Assembly: GCA_002787255.1 (NCBI GenBank)
Contig: PCWD01000022.1
Span: forward strand, 1 to 12,157
DNA length: 12,157 nt
Direction: 5' to 3'
From: Parcubacteria group bacterium CG11_big_fil_rev_8_21_14_0_20_39_14
GTDB lineage: Bacteria > Patescibacteriota > Minisyncoccia > Minisyncoccales > GCA-002787255
In this document: in pieces, positions 6,797-12,112 of the stretch
Layout of the letters: the number at the start of each line of letters is the position of its first letter
How positions within the stretch are numbered: position 1 is the stretch's first letter
Translations under genes and position numbers: made by a program
Notes under the pieces: generated by a model
What the model was told of the DNA's origin: nothing
The model's database searches: none
Seen by the model: only the letters and a program-made list of their open reading frames with translations

Positions 6797-6826
6797 GTTA
6801 TACAAAATAAAAAAGCTGCATTGTTT

Positions 6827-6851
6827 CAAAATTTTCTTTTTGAAAATTTTG
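6827..6851. repeat. perfect AT-rich inverted repeat upstream of rpsU
   Basis: CAAAATTTTC and GAAAATTTTG form a perfect 10-bp stem with a 5-nt TTTTT loop. On the rpsU strand the loop is AAAAA. It lies 31 nt before the rpsU ATG, within the HIT-rpsU gap. It could be a weak terminator, an operator-like dyad, or the site of bS21 autoregulation; nothing here decides. Confidence 0.5.
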
Positions 6852-6898
6852 ATTACTCATTCCTTATTTTTTATTTTTAATATTTAATTTTTAATCTT

Positions 6899-6922
6899 AG
6901 CGAGCCCAAATGGGCGAGCGCT
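6899..6922 (-). terminator. hairpin directly after the HIT gene, weak terminator candidate
   Basis: On the minus strand, GCGCTCGCCC and GGGCTCGCT pair around ATTT with one internal loop, starting in the stop codon of the HIT gene. The sequence after it is AT-rich (TAAGATTAAAAATTAAA) but lacks a clean U-run, so termination is uncertain. Confidence 0.35.
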
Positions 6923-7242
6923 TACCAGCCGCCCAGCAGATGCAAATGCAAATGCTCCACAATCTGTCCCCCCTTTTTGCCTACATTAAAAAGGAGCTTG
7001 TATCCATCTGAGATTCCAAAATCCTTGGCGGTTTTTTTTGCCGCCAGAACCATCTCGCCCAACAAATCTTTCTCGCGTTCATCCAATTCATTCAAAGATT
7101 CTGTGTGTTTTTTGGGCACAATTAAAATATGGACAGGGGCTTTTGGATTAATGTCTTTGAAAACGCAAATTTTATCATTTTCGTAAATAATTTCTGATGG
7201 AATCTCTTTATTGACAATTTTACAAAAAACACACTGCTCCAT
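6922..7242 (-). CDS. HIT-family nucleotide hydrolase
   Basis: This 106-residue histidine-triad protein belongs to the HinT/PKCI-like branch, which hydrolyses nucleoside phosphoramidates or related purine nucleotide conjugates in the cytoplasm. Seen: CVFC at residues 4-7 (possible zinc pair), the substrate-pocket segment VFKDINPKAPVHILIVPKKH (27-46), and the catalytic triad HLHLHLLGGW with His97, His99 and His101. Length is normal and the protein ends directly after the triad. It follows hisS on the same strand across a 66-nt gap. The physiological substrate cannot be read from sequence. Confidence 0.95.
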   Translation of the reverse strand: MEQCVFCKIVNKEIPSEIIYENDKICVFKDINPKAPVHILIVPKKHTESLNELDEREKDLLGEMVLAAKKTAKDFGISDGYKLLFNVGKKGGQIVEHLHLHLLGGW

Positions 7243-7287
7243 TGTTAAATTACTTTATTGATAAATTGCCATATTGAAATCGGTTTA

Positions 7288-7311
7288 ACAATTTGGCAAT
7301 TTAGCAATTTA
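7288..7311 (-). repeat. octamer repeat starting at the hisS stop
   Basis: On the minus strand, TAAATTGC TAAATTGC CAAATTGT run head to tail and are followed by TAAACC. The TAA of the first unit is the hisS stop codon. This is an 8-bp relative of the 7-bp tracts elsewhere in the window. Confidence 0.7.
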
Positions 7312-8616
7312 TCTCTTCAGTCGTTTTTTCATCATATCAACCACTTTATCAAGTTTCATTATTTCCTGCCGTCCGCTTTCCATTTCTCTCAATATAATTG
7401 TGCCGTCCAGCGCTTCTTTTTGTCCTAAAATTAAAGTATATTTTACCCTTAGTTTGTCGGCAATTTTTAACTGACTCTTAATGCTGTCTCTACCAAAAGA
7501 TTCAGCAACTAAAATTTTAGCTTTTTGAAAATCTTCAAAAAGTTTAAGACTTTTCCTTTTCCCCAAATCTCCCAATTGAGCTAAAAAAATGGCGGGGCCT
7601 TTTGAATGGGGTAGTCTTTCCCCGCCCAATTTCATCTCTTTTATAATTCTTTCGATTCCGCCGGCTGAACCCATTGCTGGAACTTCTTTTCTGGAAAAAA
7701 GCTTGATTAAATCATCATATCTCCCTCCCCCAACCAAGGTAGCCTGACTTCCCGCCTCAAATTCTTTGCCTTTTCCAAAATCAGAAACGTCCACCGGAAC
7801 AATTTCAAAAACTGTTCTGGTATAATAATCAAGCCCCCTGACCAAGTAGTGGTCTAAAATATAAGGCAGGTGAACTTCGTCTAAAAATTCCAGAACCTCC
7901 CTGAAGTGATTTTTGCATTCTTCGCAAAGATGGTCAATTATTTTTGGGGCTTGATTTTTTACTTGCTGACACTTTTCTTCTTTGCAATCTAAAACTCTTA
8001 AAGGATTTTTTTTGAGTCTTTTTTTACAATCGGGACAAATCTGACCTGCTCTGGCGTTATAATAATTTTTTAAAACCTTCTTGAAATAGGGACGACAAAG
8101 ATTACATCCAATACTATTTATTAAAATAGTTAAAGGCTTGATTTTTAACGCCTCAAGAATCCTGTAAGAAAGCTGCACGACTTGAGCGTCTATGGCAGGA
8201 GATTGCTCTCCCAAAACCTCAAATCCAAACTGATGAAATTGTCTGTATCTTCCCTCCTGGGGTCGCTCGTGCCGAAAAAAGGAACCCCAATAGTAAAGTT
8301 TTAAGGGCTGAGGTAAATTCTGCATTCCGTGCTGCAGATAAACTCGGGCAATTGGAGCTGTCCCTTCTGGCCTTAAAGTCAAACTATCTCCGCCTCTTGT
8401 TTCAAATGTGTACATTTCTTTTTCAACAATATCGGAAGAATACCCAATTCCTTTTTCAAAAAGCTCGGTAAATTCTAAAATCGGCGTATCAATTTTCTTA
8501 AAACCATAAAAATGAGCGAAGTCCTTAACCACCGCCAAAACTCTTTCAAAAAAAATTTGCTCTTTTGGCAAAATATCAGGCATCCCCTGAGGGGTTTGTA
8601 AAAATTTTTTTGCCAT
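7309..8616 (-). CDS. hisS: histidine--tRNA ligase
   Basis: This 435-residue class II aminoacyl-tRNA synthetase charges tRNA-His. Seen: N-terminal TPQGMPDILP, motif 2 FRHERPQEGRYRQFHQFGFE (114-133), HisA motif LVRGLDYYTRTVFE (258-271), LVGGGRYDDL (294-303), motif 3 GSAGGIERI (316-324), and a C-terminal anticodon-binding domain (about 335-435). The insertion domain carries cysteine pairs C171/C174, C194/C197, C211/C216 and C231/C234, as in the bacterial subgroup with NSIGC...LCEDC...ILDC...LCEEC; they may bind zinc. Length is normal. The start ATG agrees with the family. The gene is downstream of lepB on the same strand, separated by a 113-nt gap of heptamer arrays. Its own stop codon opens an octamer array. 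Confidence 0.97.
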   Translation of the reverse strand: MAKKFLQTPQGMPDILPKEQIFFERVLAVVKDFAHFYGFKKIDTPILEFTELFEKGIGYSSDIVEKEMYTFETRGGDSLTLRPEGTAPIARVYLQHGMQNLPQPLKLYYWGSFFRHERPQEGRYRQFHQFGFEVLGEQSPAIDAQVVQLSYRILEALKIKPLTILINSIGCNLCRPYFKKVLKNYYNARAGQICPDCKKRLKKNPLRVLDCKEEKCQQVKNQAPKIIDHLCEECKNHFREVLEFLDEVHLPYILDHYLVRGLDYYTRTVFEIVPVDVSDFGKGKEFEAGSQATLVGGGRYDDLIKLFSRKEVPAMGSAGGIERIIKEMKLGGERLPHSKGPAIFLAQLGDLGKRKSLKLFEDFQKAKILVAESFGRDSIKSQLKIADKLRVKYTLILGQKEALDGTIILREMESGRQEIMKLDKVVDMMKKRLKR

Positions 8617-8622
8617 CTTTAA

Positions 8623-8650
8623 ATTTTAGATTTTGGATTATGGATTTTGG
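8623..8650 (-). repeat. heptamer array CYAWAAT upstream of hisS
   Basis: Read on the minus strand the units are CCAAAAT CCATAAT CCAAAAT CTAAAAT: four contiguous 7-mers ending 6 nt before the hisS start codon. They are inverted relative to the array at 8667-8736. Confidence 0.8.
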
Positions 8651-8666
8651 ATTACAAAACAAAAAG

Positions 8667-8736
8667 CCAATATCTAATATCCAATATCCAATATCTAATA
8701 TCTAATATCTAATATCCAATATCTAATATCTAATAA
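8667..8736 (+). repeat. ten tandem CYAATAT heptamers
   Basis: Ten contiguous 7-mers run from 8667 to 8736, with C/T at position 2 as the only variation apart from the final base of the last unit. In order, the second base is C, T, C, C, T, T, T, C, T, T. On the minus strand the units are ATATTRG, and the lepB stop TAG (8732-8730) lies in the first of them. The 7-bp step places TAG or TAA stops in every frame on both strands. Confidence 0.95.
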
Positions 8737-9281
8737 CTGGGGGCTTCAACTATCTCAAATTTCGTAAATGGCCAAGCCCTTAACCAAACTCTGCCAACTA
8801 CATATTTTTCCGGCAGCGCTCCCCATCTCCGAGAATCGGCCGAAGCGCCTCTGTTGTCTCCCAAAACAAAATACTCATCTTCTTTGAGAATAATTTTTAA
8901 ATTTTGCGAACCTGTTAAACTAACTAAAAGGTAATCTGTTTCATCTAAGACAAGGCTGTCTCTATCTTCTTTACCCCTAATAATTATTTTATCTTCTTTT
9001 AGCTCAATTGTCTCGCCGGGCAAGCCAATTATTCTTTTAATATAATACTGAGAAGGATTTTGGGGAAATTTAAAAACCACTACTTCCCCCCTTTGATATT
9101 CTTTAAATCTGGGCGTTATCTCGTCCACAATTAAATACTCACCATCTTCAAAATTTGGCTCCATTGACATTCCTTTAACAAAAAAGGGTTGAAACAAAAA
9201 ATAACGTATTGGAATAACAATACATAAGGAGATAATAATTATTTTAGCAACTTCCCAGATAAAAAGGAGCGTCTTTGTCAT
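8730..9281 (-). CDS. lepB: signal peptidase I
   Basis: This 183-residue membrane protease removes signal peptides from exported proteins. Seen: one N-terminal membrane segment (about 5-28, LLFIWEVAKIIIISLCIVIP), box B with the Ser nucleophile in GMSMEPNF (Ser39), box D with the general-base Lys in YYIKRIIGLPGE (Lys82), and box E GDNRGASADSRRWG (141-154). The frame is open further upstream to an ATG at 9389, but those 36 residues are encoded by the dispersed repeat (GFRISDLGFS) and part of a hairpin, and a candidate promoter lies inside them. I therefore start at 9281, where the protein matches family length. The gene is divergent from the LCP gene. Its stop lies inside the heptamer array. Confidence 0.93.
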   Translation of the reverse strand: MTKTLLFIWEVAKIIIISLCIVIPIRYFLFQPFFVKGMSMEPNFEDGEYLIVDEITPRFKEYQRGEVVVFKFPQNPSQYYIKRIIGLPGETIELKEDKIIIRGKEDRDSLVLDETDYLLVSLTGSQNLKIILKEDEYFVLGDNRGASADSRRWGALPEKYVVGRVWLRAWPFTKFEIVEAPSY

Positions 9282-9293
9282 AAGCTTAAAATA

Positions 9294-9322
9294 ATAATAC
9301 CCGATATTCTGGATTTTAGCAA
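9294..9322 (-). promoter_or_regulatory. candidate promoter of lepB, very short leader
   Basis: On the minus strand, TTGCTA (9322-9317) and TATTAT (9299-9294) are separated by exactly 17 nt; the hexamers match the consensus at four and five of six bases. Transcription would start about 6-8 nt before the ATG at 9281, which supports that start over the one at 9389. Confidence 0.5.
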
Positions 9323-9329
9323 TAGTTTT

Positions 9330-9338
9330 TGATATAAT
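9330..9338 (+). promoter_or_regulatory. candidate extended -10 promoter of the LCP gene
   Basis: TGATATAAT is a perfect extended -10 (TGnTATAAT). The -35 region at 17 nt spacing (TGGATT, 9310-9315) is poor, as extended -10 promoters allow. The transcript would carry a leader of about 170 nt containing the hairpin at 9372-9418 and repeat copy 2. Confidence 0.5.
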
Positions 9339-9348
9339 AAAGATAGAA

Positions 9349-9371
9349 AATCCTAAATCCGAAATTCTAAA
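9349..9371 (+). repeat. heptamer phrase flanking the hairpin
   Basis: AATCCTA AATCCGA AATTCTA steps in sevens and matches, inverted, the tract at 6130-6158. In the other locus the sequence after it is AATCCTAAATTCC, whereas here a GC-rich hairpin follows. Confidence 0.7.
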
Positions 9372-9418
9372 CCCCGAAGGACCGATCACTCAACGCCTTG
9401 AGTGCTCGGCCTACGGGG
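9372..9418. repeat. GC-rich hairpin within the AT-rich repeat
   Basis: CCCCG (9372-9376) and CGGGG (9414-9418) enclose an inner stem CCGATCACTCAA (9382-9393), loop CGCC, TTGAGTGCTCGG (9398-9409), with one mismatch. On the minus strand its edge reads TGCCCCGTAG, shared with the hairpin at 4649-4684. It would be in the LCP leader transcript. Confidence 0.8.
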
Positions 9419-9423
9419 CAGGC

Positions 9424-9510
9424 AAATTCCAAATTCTAAATTCAAAAACGTGTTTGGGATTTAAAGCATTTGAATTTGTTTAGAATTTAGATATTGGAAT
9501 TTAGAATTTA
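9424..9510 (+). repeat. 87-bp dispersed AT-rich repeat, copy 2
   Basis: This matches the reverse complement of 6032-6118 at all but about four positions without gaps, and ends 7 nt before the LCP start codon. Heptamer phrases flank the same core, CGTGTTTGGGATTTAAAGCA. Confidence 0.85.
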
Positions 9511-9517
9511 AAGTAAG

Positions 9518-10750
9518 TTGGATATTTACCACAACCTCAATAAATCACTTCGCAAAGAGCTTATTTACTTTTCCCCAAACGGGAAAGGTATTAATTTTAG
9601 GAAACTCTCTTTGAAAATCTCTCAGGGAATAGGAGTATTTTTAATCCTGGCAATAAGCTCTAAAATTATTTCTCTGCCGGGAATCTCTTTTTCCCTTAAA
9701 ATAAACGAATTAAAAATTCCCTTAACCGCAAGTTCTATAGAGTCCTTATCCGCAGAAGAGACAAAGGAAATAGGGAAGGTTGAGATTTCGGAATCAGAAA
9801 AGCCTGTTTTGGAGCCAAAAAAATCCATCCCAAAGCTGGAAAAACCGGAGAACGCAAAAGCTAAAGCAGCCAAAAATCTCAATCTTTTACCCTTTTCAAC
9901 CATCAAAACCAAAAGATTAAAAGGAGAAAACGATGGTCGGGTAAATTTTTTAATTCTGGGAATGCCCGGAGCCGGCAATCCGGCTCCCCATCTTACCGAC
10001 AGCATTATTATCGCCTCTCTTAATTTAAAAAGCAAGTCAAAAATGACTTTAATTTCAATCCCCAGAGATTTTTTAGTAAGGATTCCCGGCGGCTATGTTA
10101 CCAAAATCAATTCCCTTTATATCCTGGACAAAAAAAAATTAAAAAATTTAGAACATCTTGAGCTTTTTGAAAAAACCATTGAAGAAATTACCTCCCTTAA
10201 AATCCATTACTTTGTGATTATGGAACTTGAAGGACTCGGAAAATTGGTTGATGCCGCTGGCGGAGTAAAGGTCCTTGTGGAAGAACCAATCTATGATTCC
10301 CAATTCCCCGGACCCGATAAAACCTACGAAACTTTTATAATGCCCGGCGGCTGGCAATATTTAGACGGAGAAACCGCTAAAAAATATGTAAGAGTGCGGC
10401 ACGTTAAAGGAGACGATTACGGCAGAATGGCTCGCCAGCAGCAAATAATTGAAGCTTTGAAAGAAAAAATAATAAAGCTGAATTTACTTTCCGATTTATC
10501 CACTTTTTTAGAAATTGAAAGAATCTTATCTTCTCATTTTGAAACAAATTTAACCAAAGAAGAGGGAGCCCGGATTTTGGAACTTTCTCAAAATTTAAAA
10601 AAAGAAGATGCTATTTACAAAGTGATTGACCCATCCACCGGACTTATAACATCGGGGGGTGCAGCCAATCTTGGCTATGTCCAGTGGCCAAAAGCCGGAA
10701 AGTTTGACTATTCGGAAATTCAACAATATATCGCCAATTTGTACAAATAA
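9518..10750 (+). CDS. LytR-CpsA-Psr (LCP) family cell-wall ligase
   Basis: This 410-residue membrane-anchored enzyme resembles those that transfer lipid-linked glycopolymers to peptidoglycan or another surface acceptor. Seen: a short basic cytoplasmic N-terminus, one membrane segment (about 35-58), a Glu/Lys-rich stalk (75-125), then the LCP domain (about 140-320): VNFLILGMPG, LTDSIIIA (Asp161), ISIPRDFLV (Arg183), and the signature VRVRHVKGDDYGRMARQQQ (291-309) with Arg, Asp and Arg residues for pyrophosphate and Mg binding. A C-terminal tail (330-410) follows; I see no clear second domain. The start is TTG at 9518, because an in-frame stop lies just upstream and no ATG occurs before the domain. 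No Shine-Dalgarno sequence is seen. The candidate promoter is at 9330. The acceptor polymer is unknown. Confidence 0.93.
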   Translation: MDIYHNLNKSLRKELIYFSPNGKGINFRKLSLKISQGIGVFLILAISSKIISLPGISFSLKINELKIPLTASSIESLSAEETKEIGKVEISESEKPVLEPKKSIPKLEKPENAKAKAAKNLNLLPFSTIKTKRLKGENDGRVNFLILGMPGAGNPAPHLTDSIIIASLNLKSKSKMTLISIPRDFLVRIPGGYVTKINSLYILDKKKLKNLEHLELFEKTIEEITSLKIHYFVIMELEGLGKLVDAAGGVKVLVEEPIYDSQFPGPDKTYETFIMPGGWQYLDGETAKKYVRVRHVKGDDYGRMARQQQIIEALKEKIIKLNLLSDLSTFLEIERILSSHFETNLTKEEGARILELSQNLKKEDAIYKVIDPSTGLITSGGAANLGYVQWPKAGKFDYSEIQQYIANLYK

Positions 10751-10759
10751 GGGTGCTAA

Positions 10760-10796
10760 CCCCAGCGCTGCAAATCCTTTGGATTTGAGTGCGGGG
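10760..10796. repeat. CCCC/GGGG hairpin after the LCP gene
   Basis: CCCC AGCGCTGCAAATCC, loop TTT, GGATTTGAGTGCGGGG forms a long stem with a single-base bulge, 9 nt after the LCP stop. It is homologous to the hairpin at 12074-12112, with paired changes that preserve the stem. It may act as a terminator-like structure but has no U-run after it. Confidence 0.75.
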
Positions 10797-10800
10797 CGAG

Positions 10801-10908
10801 GAGTACTGCAAGTTGTTGGCAATCTGCAATACTCGCACCGTAGCATCCTGAGCGATAGCGAAGGATTGCTTCGGAGTCTGTGCGAATAATATTCGCAAAA
10901 ATTCGCAC
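10801..10908. other. nested and alternative hairpins before pth
   Basis: GAGTACTGCA (10801-10810) pairs with TGCAATACTC (10825-10834). TCGCAC (10833-10838) can pair with GTGCGA (10880-10885), enclosing AGCATCCT/AGGATTGCT (10842-10849, 10862-10870). The same GTGCGAAT (10880-10887) also pairs perfectly with ATTCGCAC (10901-10908), and TGCGAATA with TATTCGCA (10881-10897). The pairings are mutually exclusive. The region could be a structured leader of pth or a pile of hairpin repeats; no known riboswitch class is recognised. Confidence 0.55.
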
Positions 10909-10935
10909 CTAAATTAGCGCAAATTTGTGAGGTTT

Positions 10936-11538
10936 ATGATTTTGGTAGTGGGTCTCGGCAATCCGGGAGAACAATACGCGAAAACCCGACATAATGTCGG
11001 ATTTTGGGCGGTTGATAAAATCGCCGCCAATTTTCAATCCCCGAAGAAGGACAAGTTCTCTACGGAACAGGCAAAATTCAATGCTCAAATTTCCGAAGGA
11101 AAAATTGGCAAAGAAAAAATTGTTTTAGGAAAGCCCCAGACTTTTATGAACAATTCCGGAAAAGCGGTGGGTTTTTTGACTAAATATTATAAAATTAAAC
11201 CAGAAAATGTGTTTGTGATTCACGACGATGCCGACCTGCCATTGGGAACATTTAGAATTGCCAAAAATCGCGGTTCGGCCGGACATAAAGGCGTTGAATC
11301 AATAATGAGAGCTCTCAAAACCAAAGATTTTGTTAGATTTAGAATTGGAACCAGAATAACCAAAAGTCCAAAAATTCCTTCCCGTTCCAAGAAATTTATG
11401 GGCAAATTTTTGGTTGAACAAAAAATAACTCCTTTGCAGGAAAAAGTTCTGAAAAAGACAATCAAAAACTGCGTTGAGGCAGTTGAAGTGGCGGTTAAAG
11501 ACGGGGTGCAAAAAGCGATGAGTTTATTTAATTGTTAA
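10936..11538 (+). CDS. pth: peptidyl-tRNA hydrolase
   Basis: This 200-residue cytoplasmic enzyme releases peptides from peptidyl-tRNAs that drop off the ribosome. Seen: N-terminal MILVVGLGNPGEQYAKTRHN with Asn9 and the catalytic His19, FMNNSGKAV with Asn72 in the active site, VIHDDADLPLG with Asp97 next to the catalytic His in family structures, and GSAGHKGVESI, the family's G-x-x-G-H-x-G segment with one Ala for Gly. I chose ATG at 10936; an in-frame GTG at 10927 would add three residues. GAGG lies just 3 nt before the ATG, too close for an ideal ribosome-binding site. Length is normal. The leader contains strong alternative hairpins. Confidence 0.96.
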   Translation: MILVVGLGNPGEQYAKTRHNVGFWAVDKIAANFQSPKKDKFSTEQAKFNAQISEGKIGKEKIVLGKPQTFMNNSGKAVGFLTKYYKIKPENVFVIHDDADLPLGTFRIAKNRGSAGHKGVESIMRALKTKDFVRFRIGTRITKSPKIPSRSKKFMGKFLVEQKITPLQEKVLKKTIKNCVEAVEVAVKDGVQKAMSLFNC

Positions 11539-11580
11539 ATGGTAAACAAAAATTAGATTGCAAAATAAAAATCAGGGTAT

Positions 11581-11609
11581 TTGACAATGATTAAATTTTT
11601 AAATATCTT
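11581..11609 (+). promoter_or_regulatory. candidate promoter of hicBA, nearly leaderless
   Basis: A perfect TTGACA (11581-11586) is followed after 17 nt by TATCTT (11604-11609), four of six to consensus. The expected start, about 7 nt later, is at 11616, only 3 nt before the hicB ATG, which would give a leaderless or almost leaderless message. No Shine-Dalgarno sequence is present, in agreement. Confidence 0.55.
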
Positions 11610-11618
11610 AAAAATAGT

Positions 11619-11837
11619 ATGACCTACAGATTTACTACAATTATTCATCGGGAAGGTAGATGGTATGTTGCCCATTGCGCTGAATTGGGAGTGGTAAGTC
11701 AGGGAAAAAACATTGAGGAAGCTAAAAAAAATCTTAAAGAAGCAATTAAGCTTTATTTAGAAGATGAGCCCCGAGCGAAAAGATATTCCTTAAAGAGCGC
11801 GCCATTGGTTACCACCATTGAATTGGAATATGCCTAA
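11619..11837 (+). CDS. hicB: HicB-like antitoxin, partner domain only
   Basis: This 72-residue protein has the HicB/UPF0150 fold seen in antitoxins that bind and block HicA. Seen: a beta strand RFTTIIHREGRWYVAHC, then AELGVVSQGKNIEEAKKNLK, the family's C-P-E-L-x-x-x-S-Q-G-x-x-x-E-A-x-x-N-L block (Pro is Ala here), and EAIKLYLEDE. It ends after this domain, with no helix-turn-helix or ribbon-helix-helix region, so autoregulation by DNA binding would need another protein or may be absent. It overlaps the next gene by 8 nt, so the two are translationally coupled. Single-domain HicB proteins are common, so the short length alone does not mean truncation. Confidence 0.88.
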   Translation: MTYRFTTIIHREGRWYVAHCAELGVVSQGKNIEEAKKNLKEAIKLYLEDEPRAKRYSLKSAPLVTTIELEYA

Positions 11838-11991
11838 AATCTTTTCTGGGAAACAAATGATAAAAATTCTATGCCGAGAGTTCGGCTTTTATTTTGTTTC
11901 TCGGAAAGGAAGTCATATTAAACTTAAGAAAAAAGTTGATAATCGGGAAATTATTACTATAGTGCCCTTACACAAAAAAGATAGCGCGTAA
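11830..11991 (+). pseudogene. hicA: HicA-like mRNA interferase toxin, C-terminus cut by the 94-bp element
   Basis: ATG at 11830 overlaps the hicB stop and encodes 53 residues: MPKIFSGKQMIKILCREFGF, then FVSRKGSHIKL with the catalytic-type His in the G-S-H motif, and ITIVPLHKKD. This matches the HicA double-stranded-RNA-binding fold, whose members degrade mRNA. The family normally continues after V-P-x-H-x-x-x-x with a helix containing a G-T-L-x-x-I-x-R-Q-like segment of about 20 residues. Here Ser-Ala-stop follows instead, encoded by the first bases of the 94-bp element (TAGCGCGTAA from 11982). The toxin is therefore probably inactive or weakened, which would fit a pair kept with little selection. 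It could still fold; activity cannot be read from sequence. Confidence 0.72.
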
Positions 11992-12075
11992 TAATTTTCG
12001 CGTGGGTTTTACGTAGGCGGCTTCGCCGAACTTTATATTGCCACAAACCTTTGCAGCCGCCTTGTTTCGCGCCCC
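11982..12075 (+). repeat. 94-bp dispersed hairpin element, copy B
   Basis: This is the inverted partner of copy A at 2-95. The first arm 11982-12025 (44 nt) and second arm 12051-12075 (25 nt) are identical to copy A. The 25-nt centre 12026-12050 differs in the shared orientation but resembles copy A's centre when reversed. AGGCGGCT (12015-12022) and AGCCGCCT (12055-12062) form a stem around the centre, preceded by GTAG. The first arm overlaps and ends hicA. Confidence 0.88.
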
Positions 12076-12112
12076 CCGGTACTACAAATTCCTTCGGAAT
12101 TTGAGTACGGGG
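12074..12112. repeat. CCCC/GGGG hairpin abutting the 94-bp element
   Basis: CCCCGGTACTACAAATTCC, loop TTC, GGAATTTGAGTACGGGG forms a stem with one bulged base, beginning where copy B ends. A second, competing hairpin CGGGGC AA GCCCCG occupies 12108-12121. The first is homologous to 10760-10796. The remaining 36 nt to the window end show nothing recognisable. Confidence 0.75.

Noticed and set aside
8667..8736. Telomere-like heptamers (also CCTAAAT phrases at 6130-6160)
   Set aside because: They resemble plant-type telomere heptamers only by chance of composition. They are internal, between core genes, and change word from gap to gap.
8667..8736. CRISPR array
   Set aside because: Units of 7 bp without spacers, and no cas genes in the window.
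10644..10898. Short ORFs on both strands across the LCP-pth gap
   Set aside because: They arise from the stop-poor GC-rich hairpin cluster and part of the LCP coding end; the translations have no family features and begin in other genes' sequence.
2..12075. Large composite transposon bounded by the two inverted 94-bp copies
   Set aside because: The 12 kb between them consist mainly of essential core genes in ordinary neighbourhoods. A dispersed repeat family sampled twice is the simpler reading.
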